Source of the DNA: Ignavibacteria bacterium
Lineage (GTDB): Bacteria > Bacteroidota > Ignavibacteria > Ignavibacteriales > SURF-24
Assembly (NCBI GenBank): GCA_025612245.1
Contig: JAAXKQ010000002.1
Coordinates: forward strand, 372,001-436,000
DNA length: 64,000 nucleotides
Direction of reading: 5' to 3'
The notes beneath the pieces are model-generated. The model did no database searches. It saw only the letters and a list, made by a program, of their open reading frames with translations, and was not told where the DNA came from. The number at the start of each line of letters is the position of its first letter. Within the stretch, counting starts at the first letter, position 1. Made by a program: the position numbers and the translations under genes. Of this stretch, positions 35,036-43,613 are shown piece after piece.

Positions 35036-35244
35036 AAAAGCTTATGGATCCCTAAATTATTCATATCTGGCTTTAATAAGCCTCATTACTAAAAGGTAAC
35101 ACTTTTAATGCTTTCTTTGGAAGGGAATAATTATTGGAGTTGGAAGGAGCGGACAATTGTTCCAGTGCGGTATTTTGCAGCAATAATGTTAAATACGGCT
35201 TCAGCTAGGCCGGACTGGGCAGAGTAACATAGAGAATTTAGCTA

Positions 35245-37452
35245 TTATTTCAGTAAAATCATCTTCCCGGTTTTTACAAAGCTGCCCGATCTTAGTGTGT
35301 AGAAATATATACCGCTTGGCAGACTGCCCGCCTCGAACATAATCTCATGGCGCCCGGCTGCCTCAAGCTCATCTTTTAACGTTATGATTTCTTTCCCAAG
35401 CACATTGAAAACCTTTAATTGCACGCGGCTTTCAACCGGGAGCTCGTATGCGATTACCGTATTAGGGTTGAAGGGATTGGGATAATTCTGAAACAGTGTG
35501 TAGGCCTTCGGGAGCAGGAGGCCTTTTTTCCCTTCAATAAAGTTTTTATTTCCTATAATGAGGCTGAATTCTTTAATTTTCTCTTCGGGATTCAGGCTGA
35601 TAGCGGGGTTCTCCCTGAGATTATAAAACCTCTTTTGAAAGCTGTCGGCCAGGTATACTTCATAGCCTTCAAAGTTCCCGGTGCCTGAAAACCTGAGTTC
35701 ACAGCTCTTTTTTGATGTAGTCTTAATGACGAGGCTGTAGACCTGCCCCTGCGTAATACCGGGACGGCTGTCAATAAAGAGGTGCTTATAGTCTGTCCGG
35801 AGGCTTTCATTCAGTATGTAGATGCACTCATCGCTGAAGTCCGACGGGGGAGTGAAGTAATCAAATTCATCAAAGCCGTCGGATGAGTTTTTGTCAATTG
35901 AGGCATATACGGGCGATATTTCTTTCCCGTCTGAATACAGGTATGCCTTAACATATTTATCCGGATTATAAAGCGTCTTCTTGTGCAGACCCGAAGGCAG
36001 GGTTCCAGCAGTTGTGACCCTGGGGATTTTAAGTGTGGCGAGGTTGTTAAGGTTATTGAAATAATAGCCCTGGTATGCATTAAGTGAAGCCGGATTGCTC
36101 CAGCTTCCATTCCAGGCGTAAATGAGTGAATTGTTTGCAAGCTGGTTTGCCAGTTGAACTTCAGTCCACCCGACATCATCAGCAAAAGGGCTAGAAATAA
36201 GATTCCATCCGGCGTGTAGCGGAATCTGGCACACGCCTTCGGCATCAGTTGCAACAGGGTTGACTTCCGCTGAAACATTAAGAGCGTTTTTGCTTACCAC
36301 CCAGAATGCGTTGCCGGGTCTGAATGTGAAAGCCGCAGAGTTGTCAAATTCCACGAGGTAGTTTTCCGCCTTGCCGTTGTCATAAAAAGCGTCCCAGTTT
36401 TTTTTCTGTTCCCCGGCACCGGTAAACAGCTGAGACAGGGGCATATTAATATCTCCCGGAAGGCTTAATATCCTGTAGCTGCCGGAAGCTTTGGGATCCC
36501 CGAAGCTAAAGGTCCTGTTGATGGTGATGGTTGAAGGGGGAACAGATTGACTGCCGACTTCGACAGCAAAGATGATATCAGGTAATCCCTGCATAACGCC
36601 TGCAAGCGCGGTAATTCCGGGAAAGACCCCATTTAGTAGGCACAGGCCGCCAGCGAGCATGCTGTCTGCGTTGGCATACATGCCGGTTTGTTCAGCGTGG
36701 GCTTCAAGGTCCAGACTGATGTCGCGAGAAAGGTTTGTCGGTTTGCCAGTGGAGACGGTTAGCTGTGAGATTGTCTGCGGGCTTCCGTAGCCATTTCCCT
36801 GCCCGAAGAGCCAGAGGTACGGGCCGCTGGGGTCATAGGCAGCCGAATAAATGCCGGTGTTCCCGAGACTAGTGTAGGGGATGGTTCTAATGAGATTTCC
36901 GCTGAGGCTAATAAGCTGGAGGTCTGTAGTAAAGTTACCGATCCAGAGGCCTCCTTTACCGTTATTTGCAGATTGATCGAAAGTCACATACCTTGCCGCC
37001 TGTGGAGCCGGCATAGTACCTTTAAGCATTCTTTTGACGGGATCAATTATGAGTATGTTGGCGGTATTGTTTGCGGCATAGATATTTTCTCCGTCAAAGG
37101 TCATTGCCCTTACCTCCGAGACACCGGGAATGGTAACCGTGTACAGGTAGTTTGTCGTAGTGGCAGTCCATATAAAAATGGTGTCGCTATCCCATCTGGA
37201 TATCCAGACATCGCCGCTTGTGTTGAGATAAACAATGCCCGCGTGCCCCGTGTTTCCGGTGATGCTCGTGGCGTCCCAGAAGAGTTTTATGTCCCACATG
37301 TTTTTAGTAGAAAAAGGGGAGCCTGAATTAGGCTGTTTGGGGGACAAAGTGGCATCAGTTTTATTAAGAGGCCTGATCTTATCGTGTGGTTGCGCGAAAA
37401 GTATTCCCGCCATAAAGAGACTTACTAAGAAGCCGAAGCATAGAGTTTTCAT
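35245..37452 (-). CDS. T9SS-exported protein with propeller-like N-terminal half
   Basis: A 735-residue protein with a signal peptide (residues 1-20) and a C-terminal type-A sorting domain (~650-735, starting NYPNPFNPNTVIAYELP and ending GKMILLK). The N-terminal half contains repeats with Gly-Asn-Thr and Trp-rich strands (AMTFDGENIYAANNTANI, GGLWIGN) that look like a beta-propeller. The middle (~320-500) resembles other beta-sandwich segments with no catalytic residues that I can identify. It is 30 nt downstream of the caspase-like gene and so may be the last gene of the minus-strand cassette. Its exported location fits a target or effector of the proteases, but this is speculative. Confidence 0.75.
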   Translation of the reverse strand: MKTLCFGFLVSLFMAGILFAQPHDKIRPLNKTDATLSPKQPNSGSPFSTKNMWDIKLFWDATSITGNTGHAGIVYLNTSGDVWISRWDSDTIFIWTATTTNYLYTVTIPGVSEVRAMTFDGENIYAANNTANILIIDPVKRMLKGTMPAPQAARYVTFDQSANNGKGGLWIGNFTTDLQLISLSGNLIRTIPYTSLGNTGIYSAAYDPSGPYLWLFGQGNGYGSPQTISQLTVSTGKPTNLSRDISLDLEAHAEQTGMYANADSMLAGGLCLLNGVFPGITALAGVMQGLPDIIFAVEVGSQSVPPSTITINRTFSFGDPKASGSYRILSLPGDINMPLSQLFTGAGEQKKNWDAFYDNGKAENYLVEFDNSAAFTFRPGNAFWVVSKNALNVSAEVNPVATDAEGVCQIPLHAGWNLISSPFADDVGWTEVQLANQLANNSLIYAWNGSWSNPASLNAYQGYYFNNLNNLATLKIPRVTTAGTLPSGLHKKTLYNPDKYVKAYLYSDGKEISPVYASIDKNSSDGFDEFDYFTPPSDFSDECIYILNESLRTDYKHLFIDSRPGITQGQVYSLVIKTTSKKSCELRFSGTGNFEGYEVYLADSFQKRFYNLRENPAISLNPEEKIKEFSLIIGNKNFIEGKKGLLLPKAYTLFQNYPNPFNPNTVIAYELPVESRVQLKVFNVLGKEIITLKDELEAAGRHEIMFEAGSLPSGIYFYTLRSGSFVKTGKMILLK

Positions 37453-37482
37453 GGTAATTGCCGGAAAATTAAAAATTCGTTT

Positions 37483-39189
37483 TTATTCGGGATCATTTCC
37501 CTCCTGCAGGACAAATATGAACTGTCCGCCTTCATCGTACGTATCTTTTACAACCTGCAGCATAGGAGTCTGTTCGGAATTATTGGCTACACCGATTCTA
37601 AGGTCATTATAAAGCTGTGAGGAATCCATATACCTGCTTTTGTTTTCTTTCAGGGCTTTTAGCAGGTAAAAGGTAAAAATTGAATGCCCTTCCTTGCCAT
37701 CGTCCTGCACCTCTTCAATTCCCCCTGAAGTAAGAGCCAGTCTAGACTGCCTCCGGTAAACCTCACGGTAATACTTATCCATATTATTGGGATCGAAAGC
37801 CAGGCTTTCTCCTTTTGAGCCCCTGAAGATGTCCCCGGCAAAGCAGGCATCGGTAATCAGAAGCGTGTGCCGGGAGGGGATGCCCGCAAGAAAAGTCCTG
37901 ACTTCGCTGTTTGCTACATAGTCGGCTACAGAGTTTATCGTTGCGTCGACGGGGACCCAGTATCCCTTATTGAGGACCTTGTTGAACTGTCCGTGCCCGG
38001 CATAAAAGATAAGGAGGTTATCGTCCTTATTAAGGTTAGTTGAAAGCCACTCGAGGCACTGCATGATGTTTCTCCTGGTAGCCTCCTTATCCAGAATTGT
38101 AATAACAGAGTCGAACCTGTACCTGTCCTTGAGGACCTCGCAAATCTCCTTTGCGTCATTGACCGCACAGCGCAGGGCGGGCCAGTAGCCGCTGTAGGAA
38201 TTAATTCCAATGACGAGGGCGAAGTATCTTCCCCCGGTAAGCAGGTCTGCCATTTTTCTTGTAACGGTGAAAGTATCTACGGTGGCATTCAGGTTTTTGT
38301 CCAGCGCCTTTATTAAGACTTTATTATCCCCGGCCTTAAGGAACATGTTAAGTGAAAAAGTGCCGTCGGGTGAAAGTGAGGCTTTAATGTTATTTACCAA
38401 AACTTCACTGACGCCGCTTTCATCCTCGGCCTTGCCTTTGATCATCACGGTTTCACTTTTCCGGACGATCTTAATTCCTCTTGAAACTATGGGCTCCAGT
38501 ATGCTGATTAGAGGTCCCGCTTTGTCGATATTGGTGACGATGCTGAAGCTGCATTCGGAGGAAAACCCTTTTTTATCTGTGGCTCTTATGGTAACGGGAT
38601 TTATCCCGTCATTAAGGCTAAGGTTGATATAATACTCGGTTTTTCCAAGGAGGCGTGCTTTCTGGTTATTTATACGGACTTCCTTTATGCCGTCTTTGTC
38701 CGTTGCGCTTATTCTTATAACGAGGCTCTTTTCCTTGACTTTAACCTCGTTATTCAGGTCGGGCACGGGCTCCAGTATAGAGATTAACGGAGGATCATTC
38801 CGTGCCTTAAGGTTAACGGAAAAAGCAATTGAAGAAGAATTATCTTTCTCGTCGGTTGCCGTAATCAGGAAGCTGTTTAGCCCGGTCTGGAGCGTACAAT
38901 CCAGGCTGAAGGTGTTCTTGTCGTCAAGCTTCAGAACCTGCGTGTTGAGCCTGAGAGATTTAACCGGACTTGCGTCTTCTACACGTCCCGTGATCCTGAA
39001 AGTGCTGCTGTTTACGGTCAGCTCGTCCCCGTTTTTTGCCAGGGGCTGTATGAGCGTAATTTCAGGAGGGAGGTTATCCTGAATCGTCTCTTTTTTTTGT
39101 TTCAGTCTCCCTGTCTTTGAGGTGCCCCTGATCTGGGCGCAGAGGTTTATGCAGAAGGCAAAGACAATTAAAAAAGCAATCTTTCCCAT
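37483..39189 (-). CDS. Secreted caspase-like peptidase (C14) with Ig-like domains
   Basis: A 568-residue protein. A signal peptide (1-18) is followed by three immunoglobulin-like repeats (~40-128, 130-220 and 225-312), each starting near PPEITLIQPL, PPLISILEP or GPLISILEP and ending with a strand of the VTIRATDKKG type. The peptidase domain (~318-560) starts RYFALVIGINSY. Its catalytic pair is visible: His-399 in FYAGHGQ and Cys-449 in ITDACFAG, with a basic-specificity-like pocket region. Caspase-type proteases with signal peptides and Ig-like parts occur in Bacteroidota and Cyanobacteria; their substrates are mostly unknown. It is in a cassette with a papain-like protease and a CHASE2 protein, which suggests a regulated proteolytic system in the envelope. 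Confidence 0.88.
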   Translation of the reverse strand: MGKIAFLIVFAFCINLCAQIRGTSKTGRLKQKKETIQDNLPPEITLIQPLAKNGDELTVNSSTFRITGRVEDASPVKSLRLNTQVLKLDDKNTFSLDCTLQTGLNSFLITATDEKDNSSSIAFSVNLKARNDPPLISILEPVPDLNNEVKVKEKSLVIRISATDKDGIKEVRINNQKARLLGKTEYYINLSLNDGINPVTIRATDKKGFSSECSFSIVTNIDKAGPLISILEPIVSRGIKIVRKSETVMIKGKAEDESGVSEVLVNNIKASLSPDGTFSLNMFLKAGDNKVLIKALDKNLNATVDTFTVTRKMADLLTGGRYFALVIGINSYSGYWPALRCAVNDAKEICEVLKDRYRFDSVITILDKEATRRNIMQCLEWLSTNLNKDDNLLIFYAGHGQFNKVLNKGYWVPVDATINSVADYVANSEVRTFLAGIPSRHTLLITDACFAGDIFRGSKGESLAFDPNNMDKYYREVYRRQSRLALTSGGIEEVQDDGKEGHSIFTFYLLKALKENKSRYMDSSQLYNDLRIGVANNSEQTPMLQVVKDTYDEGGQFIFVLQEGNDPE

Positions 39190-39292
39190 CTTGCATCTCA
39201 GGAAATTTAATAAATCGGTTATTTAATCCGCAAATAACTAAAATGTTGACTATAGTCTTTTTTTTAGGATTCCCGGTTTCAGGCATTTCACA

Positions 39293-39784
39293 TCAGGGTC
39301 TTCCCGGGGGCACTGCAACGTTCTCAGATGCGGGGCCTTCTATTATGGGGGTACTCTTATCCTTGCTTAAAAGCAAATATGCCGCAGTTCCACCACCTAA
39401 AGCCGCTGCGCCAAGAAGGTACCAGTACCAGGAGCTTTTCTCCTTTATCTCGTCGGCAGTCACTTCAAAATAGAAGTCAACTCCTTCCAGACGGGCAATT
39501 TCATCTTCATTCATATTCCATACAATAGTGCAATTGCGGTTTGCGAATTTACCCTCGCCCACGTCACCCGACACGTTCTTCGGGATAATCTTAAATGACG
39601 GGTCGTCGGACTTTCTTAAGACTGTATTTACGTCGTAGGTTTTATTCTCGTCGCCATAAAGGAAGTAGGATATGAATATTTTATCCTCACCGGCTTCAAA
39701 GCTTACGTCGATTTTTTCCTGAGCGGGTAAAAGGCTGCAAAGAAGCATGAAGGAAATTAAGGTCAAGGAATATGAAATCTTCAT
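39293..39784 (-). CDS. Small secreted protein with one membrane helix
   Basis: A 163-residue protein of unknown function. I start at ATG 39784 because AGGGGG lies 6 nt upstream; the frame is open to 39811. A signal peptide (residues 1-21, ending LLPAQ) is followed by a beta-rich domain (~22-120) and a C-terminal membrane helix (~127-148) with many Gly, Ala and Leu. The last ~20 residues are Pro-rich, with Gly-Arg-Pro at the end. It sits between the papain-like and caspase-like genes on the same strand. A role as membrane anchor, inhibitor or adaptor of those proteases is plausible from position only. I do not recognise the family. Confidence 0.75.
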   Translation of the reverse strand: MKISYSLTLISFMLLCSLLPAQEKIDVSFEAGEDKIFISYFLYGDENKTYDVNTVLRKSDDPSFKIIPKNVSGDVGEGKFANRNCTIVWNMNEDEIARLEGVDFYFEVTADEIKEKSSWYWYLLGAAALGGGTAAYLLLSKDKSTPIIEGPASENVAVPPGRP

Positions 39785-39825
39785 TTTATCCCCCTGAAAT
39801 TTGACACTCAAAGAAGAAATTCCTC

Positions 39826-41187
39826 TTAAAAATGCCTTATTGCCACGAGCACCGGTATTAAGGTTTTGCCCCTGCTCCTGGCACTGAAAATGATACGATC
39901 TTTATACTTTAATTCAATGTCTTTTTTGCTGACCATCCCATAGTGAAAGGCTGAGGCGACTCTGTCCCAGAAAGTTCCCTTCCCATTCTCAATGAGACTC
40001 ATGAGGCTGTCGATCCTAAGCGGCTCTTTCGAATAAATGAAGCAGAAATAGGATATGCCTGCAACAGTGTCCAGCATATTATAGCTCTCCTCGTCAGGAA
40101 TTGCGATGTTGTTCTGCCTGTAGGGCAGGTATGCAAGCATCCTGTCCGTAAAGGGAAATATTTTGTACGTCTTAAACGTAAGGTCGCTGCTGAAGGCATA
40201 GACGTATGCGGGTTCGTTATTTGAGACCCTGAGCTCAAAGAGTGTATTGGATGGATAGGCTTTCTCCATCGTGAAAAACTCGCCGTTAAAAGTTGCTCTC
40301 ATCTCTTTGCCTGTAGTTTCCTTAAACAAAAGCGAGCCCGAGAGGTCAACTTTTGAGGAGTCATCAGCAGACTTATCGATCAGCTCAAAGGCAAGTTTAC
40401 AGAAGAAGTCGAAGTCTTTGTACCTGATCCATGTATAGCCTTCGAGTCCCCAGTTAGTGCCCCAGCTATTAATGATTTCAACCGCTCCGCCGAATTTGCT
40501 GTCGTCGTAGCCAATGGCTGCAATTGCATGCCCGCGCCTCCATTCTTTGTAGTCCAGGGAATCCGGGTACCAGACCTCCTTAGCCGAATAAAATGAAACC
40601 GGGCAGTCGAATGCCAGTACGACCGGCTTATTTTCAGCCAGGCTTTTCTTGATGAACCTGTGCTTATCTGCTGTGTTACGGTTGGCGATTTCCCTGTACT
40701 CAAGGATCCTGTATGGGCTGGCCTTCAGCCTGTCCGAGTCGGTGACATTCCTTGAGCAGTCGTATCCGAACTCCCGGAGTTTCATGTCTCCGGCATCCCT
40801 CAGGAGGTTAAGCGCATCAATTAAGGAAGCACCGGTTGAGCAGTCGTTGCCGACCCTTATCTGGTTATAGACGAACGAGGGTGAAAAAGTGTTTTCATCA
40901 ATTTCCTTGCGGCTCCACCTGTTCTTAAAGGCTTCAAGAATTGTCCTTGCCGCATAGGCCGAAGCCCAGCCAGTACAGGTGCCGTATGTCCCCTGGTGCC
41001 CTGGACGGGGAGAAAATTCTTTCAGGGAGGCCGAAGGGGGTAGATCCTGGTAGTCGCCGCGCATAAGGGGTGCCGAGTAAGGGCAGGTTTCGTACTTCGG
41101 GTCGTTAAGGTCAAGTCCCATACCGAATTGCTGCGGGTATATGGCATTATAAATATAAAGTATGAGGAATAAGAAAATCTTTTTCAT
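39826..41187 (-). CDS. Papain-like (C1 family) cysteine peptidase
   Basis: A 453-residue protein with a signal peptide (1-19). The oxyanion Gln-65 and nucleophile Cys-71 lie in GHQGTYGTCTGWASAYA, the catalytic His-220 in RRGHAIAAIGYDD and the Asn-240 in IINSWGTNWGLEGYTWI; the triad is complete and in the usual order. The mature catalytic domain covers about residues 50-260. The remaining ~190 residues (~265-453) have no clear domain and contain beta-rich sequence (DSSKVDLSGSLLF, YAFSSDLTFKTYKIFPF). No typical inhibitor propeptide is present. It lies in the middle of the CHASE2-to-caspase cassette, so two different cysteine proteases are encoded within 2 kb of each other. AGGAG-like GGAG is 7 nt before the ATG. 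Confidence 0.87.
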   Translation of the reverse strand: MKKIFLFLILYIYNAIYPQQFGMGLDLNDPKYETCPYSAPLMRGDYQDLPPSASLKEFSPRPGHQGTYGTCTGWASAYAARTILEAFKNRWSRKEIDENTFSPSFVYNQIRVGNDCSTGASLIDALNLLRDAGDMKLREFGYDCSRNVTDSDRLKASPYRILEYREIANRNTADKHRFIKKSLAENKPVVLAFDCPVSFYSAKEVWYPDSLDYKEWRRGHAIAAIGYDDSKFGGAVEIINSWGTNWGLEGYTWIRYKDFDFFCKLAFELIDKSADDSSKVDLSGSLLFKETTGKEMRATFNGEFFTMEKAYPSNTLFELRVSNNEPAYVYAFSSDLTFKTYKIFPFTDRMLAYLPYRQNNIAIPDEESYNMLDTVAGISYFCFIYSKEPLRIDSLMSLIENGKGTFWDRVASAFHYGMVSKKDIELKYKDRIIFSARSRGKTLIPVLVAIRHF

Positions 41188-41235
41188 TAGCTGTCTCCAT
41201 TTTAGAAAGCAGTTAAACGGGAAACAACAGGAAAC

Positions 41236-42180
41236 TTATTTTTCAATATTCCATTTTTCTGCGAGTACCTGTGCTCTTCTGAATAATCCGGCTCTTAAAA
41301 GGAATAAAAGGTATTTTTTCTGGAACTCAGGCACCTGTTCAGTAAGTGAAATTGCGTGGTTATAGCATTCAAGCGCCTTAAGATTCATTTTATTATTTTC
41401 AAAAAAAGTCGCCTCCATTATCTGCTGCAGGGGGCTTAAAGAATCTGAAAGGTCACTTCTTAAAGCCTCAAGCGAATCGTTTATGGCTGCGAGGTCCGAT
41501 CTGCTTAAAACCATAATGACGCTGCTATCGGATGACACTGAGGGGTCCTCAGTGTTAAAAACAAGCCACCTGTAAGGTTTCCCCGGTTCCAGGTTAAGGC
41601 CCGCGATATTGACGCTTAAAGTGCTCTCAGGGGTTTCTTTTATGAGGACCGTATTAGAAGAAGGGCCGAGGAGCCTGAAAGCATAAAGCCTGACGTCTTT
41701 TGCCGGATACCATCTGAATGTAACGGTGGAATCTATAATTACGCTAAAGACGGGAAAATCCTTGTCGATATAGGTGAGGTTCTGCCTGGCTACGGCACTG
41801 ATATACTTCATCTCCTTACTCTTATTTTTCACGACGATTTCATTTACAAGGAAGTCGGTGAGTTTTTTTGTTACAGAGTTGTTCTCGGCTTTAAGATTTT
41901 CGGAGAGTTCGTCGGCGCTGAACAGTCCGGCCTTCAGTATCTCGAGTGTACGTCCGTTTATGTGGCAGAGTCCAAGATAGCAGTTGTTGCCGGTTTTTAT
42001 CCTGTTTCCCTTAAGGACTTTGCCTCCGGTAGAAAGCAGGGTCCACCGGCTGGTATCGCTGCCGCTTAAAAATACTTTTCCGCTGCAGGCAATAACGGTA
42101 AACAGTTCATCCTGGGCAGATGTGCCCGCACCAAGGAATGCGGAAAGGAGTATAAATGTTAAAAGCATTGATGGCTTCAT
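41236..42180 (-). CDS. Secreted protein with FecR-like and TPR-like parts
   Basis: A 314-residue protein. A signal peptide (1-22) is followed by a FecR-like segment (~25-65: FTVIACSGKVFLSGSDTSRW, then GNRIKTGNNCYLGLCH) that is typically a periplasmic sensing or peptidoglycan-associated module. The middle (~105-205) is beta-rich and may be an Ig-like or FN3-like domain (DSTVTFRWYPAKDVRLYAFRL). The C-terminal 90 residues are helical with a TPR-like unit (LKALECYNHAISLTEQVPEFQ). No enzyme motif is visible. It follows the CHASE2 gene after 24 nt and precedes the papain-like gene. FecR domains often partner with CHASE2 proteins in such loci, so it is probably the extracytoplasmic partner. Confidence 0.75.
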   Translation of the reverse strand: MKPSMLLTFILLSAFLGAGTSAQDELFTVIACSGKVFLSGSDTSRWTLLSTGGKVLKGNRIKTGNNCYLGLCHINGRTLEILKAGLFSADELSENLKAENNSVTKKLTDFLVNEIVVKNKSKEMKYISAVARQNLTYIDKDFPVFSVIIDSTVTFRWYPAKDVRLYAFRLLGPSSNTVLIKETPESTLSVNIAGLNLEPGKPYRWLVFNTEDPSVSSDSSVIMVLSRSDLAAINDSLEALRSDLSDSLSPLQQIMEATFFENNKMNLKALECYNHAISLTEQVPEFQKKYLLFLLRAGLFRRAQVLAEKWNIEK

Positions 42181-42204
42181 TCTTTACTGCCCTACTCATA
42201 CACT

Positions 42205-43428
42205 TTATGTTCTCTTAAAGAGCCTTTTTTCAATATAACTCTGATAAAGGTCCATGCAGGTTGGAGTAAGAACAATAGCAGCCAGTAGCAAGGTAAGATT
42301 AATTTTATAATTAAAATAGTTGAAAATATTTACTCCTAAATCCAGCTCCAGAATTGCGAGCAAGAGCATGAACCATTTGAAAGCCAGGCCGAACCAGTCC
42401 TTGTAATGGCTTTTTATCGTAAACAAGCCAAGTGCGCAGAGGAAGCAAAATGTGATTGCAAGAAGAAGGCTCAGGAAGTAGGGCATTGTGTCTATGAAAT
42501 TTTCATTTAACAACATGGAAACGATATTGGCGTTAATTACCACGCCGTACATGTCGGGGAAGCTCCTTCCGGCATATCTTTCGTTCAGCGGGGTAAAGAA
42601 GATATCTTCCAGGATTTTTGTGTCCATATTTTCACCCATGAAGCCCATTAAGACTATTTTATTTCTTAAGATCCAGGGCTTCAGGTTTCCTTCAAGCAGG
42701 CTATTGGCATCGAGGAAATAGAATTTATTAAAGTTACCCCTGTAGTTAATAATCTCTTTCTGGTTATTGCGCCTGAGGAAACTCTGATAGCTCTTCTTAT
42801 CTGCTGTTTCGACAATTTTCAGCGGAAAAGCAGGAATTTTAGTGCCTTTATAAAGTGCAAAAGGCTGAAAGCTTCTTATGGTGCGGTAGCCCCCTTTTTC
42901 ATCCTCCGGGAAGTTGGCAAATCCCGTTAGGGCCTTTGCTCTGAATTTGCCCGTGGATGTAATAAGCGTGTCGTAGGTGTCTTTTTCGTCATTAAACTTA
43001 CTCAGCATGCTTACCATCACGAGCTTCTGGCATTTTGTGAGGGCTCTTGAAAGGGCGCTGTCGGATTGGGCGTTTTTCTCTGTCCAGAAAAAAATATCCA
43101 TGGCAACAACCTTCGGGCTGTATTTGTTCAATGTATCTATCTGCCTGGCAATTGAGCCCCTGTCCAGGTTCCCGATATTAACCAGGACAATACTGGTATC
43201 GGCCTTTTGTTCCGGGCGCAGCCTGGAGAAAACAAGGTCGTAGATGTCAAAATCGCTTATAGCCCGGCCGATGGGATCCAGTATTCCCGTCTTAAAGGGG
43301 ATAAGCGAGAAGAGTCCTATGATGGCAAAGACCATAGCCGTAACAAAAAGGCTGTCTATGTACTTCTTATTCACTGTTTGGGCACTGGATTTATATAAAG
43401 AAGATAAAACTTGAGGTTTAATTATCAA
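42205..43428 (-). CDS. CHASE2-domain membrane protein without output domain
   Basis: A 407-residue protein. One N-terminal helix (~28-45) is followed by the extracytoplasmic CHASE2 domain (~55-300, with FDIYDLVFSRLRP, VVAMDIFFWTEKNAQSDSALSRAL, and KIVLMGFMGENMDTKILEDIFFTPL) and three C-terminal helices (~315-395). CHASE2 domains usually precede a cyclase, histidine kinase or Ser/Thr kinase; here the protein ends after the helices, with only ~15 basic residues. Signal output must therefore go through partners. Its gene is the first of a cassette of a FecR-like protein, two cysteine proteases and an exported protein. It is divergent from the RND efflux operon with a 185-bp spacer, so the two share a promoter region. 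Confidence 0.87.
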   Translation of the reverse strand: MIIKPQVLSSLYKSSAQTVNKKYIDSLFVTAMVFAIIGLFSLIPFKTGILDPIGRAISDFDIYDLVFSRLRPEQKADTSIVLVNIGNLDRGSIARQIDTLNKYSPKVVAMDIFFWTEKNAQSDSALSRALTKCQKLVMVSMLSKFNDEKDTYDTLITSTGKFRAKALTGFANFPEDEKGGYRTIRSFQPFALYKGTKIPAFPLKIVETADKKSYQSFLRRNNQKEIINYRGNFNKFYFLDANSLLEGNLKPWILRNKIVLMGFMGENMDTKILEDIFFTPLNERYAGRSFPDMYGVVINANIVSMLLNENFIDTMPYFLSLLLAITFCFLCALGLFTIKSHYKDWFGLAFKWFMLLLAILELDLGVNIFNYFNYKINLTLLLAAIVLTPTCMDLYQSYIEKRLFKRT

Positions 43429-43613
43429 TAGAAGAGCTATAGTGTTGAAAATCAGGAGGCTCTAAAGTGAATTAAATCGGGGGAAAATTCGGTTATATTG
43501 ATATTCAGGGGCAAATTTACTAACTTAGGCTGACCACAGTGCTCCCGCAAAGAGGGTAAAATCAAGTCAATTCTGTCCGTTCATTGGCAATTGAACTTAA
43601 GCCGGAGGAAGTC

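Noticed and set aside
39237-39270. GACTATAGTC followed by eight T on the plus strand
   Set aside because: The genes on both sides run on the minus strand and the stem has only about three usable pairs, so a plus-strand terminator has no gene to serve.
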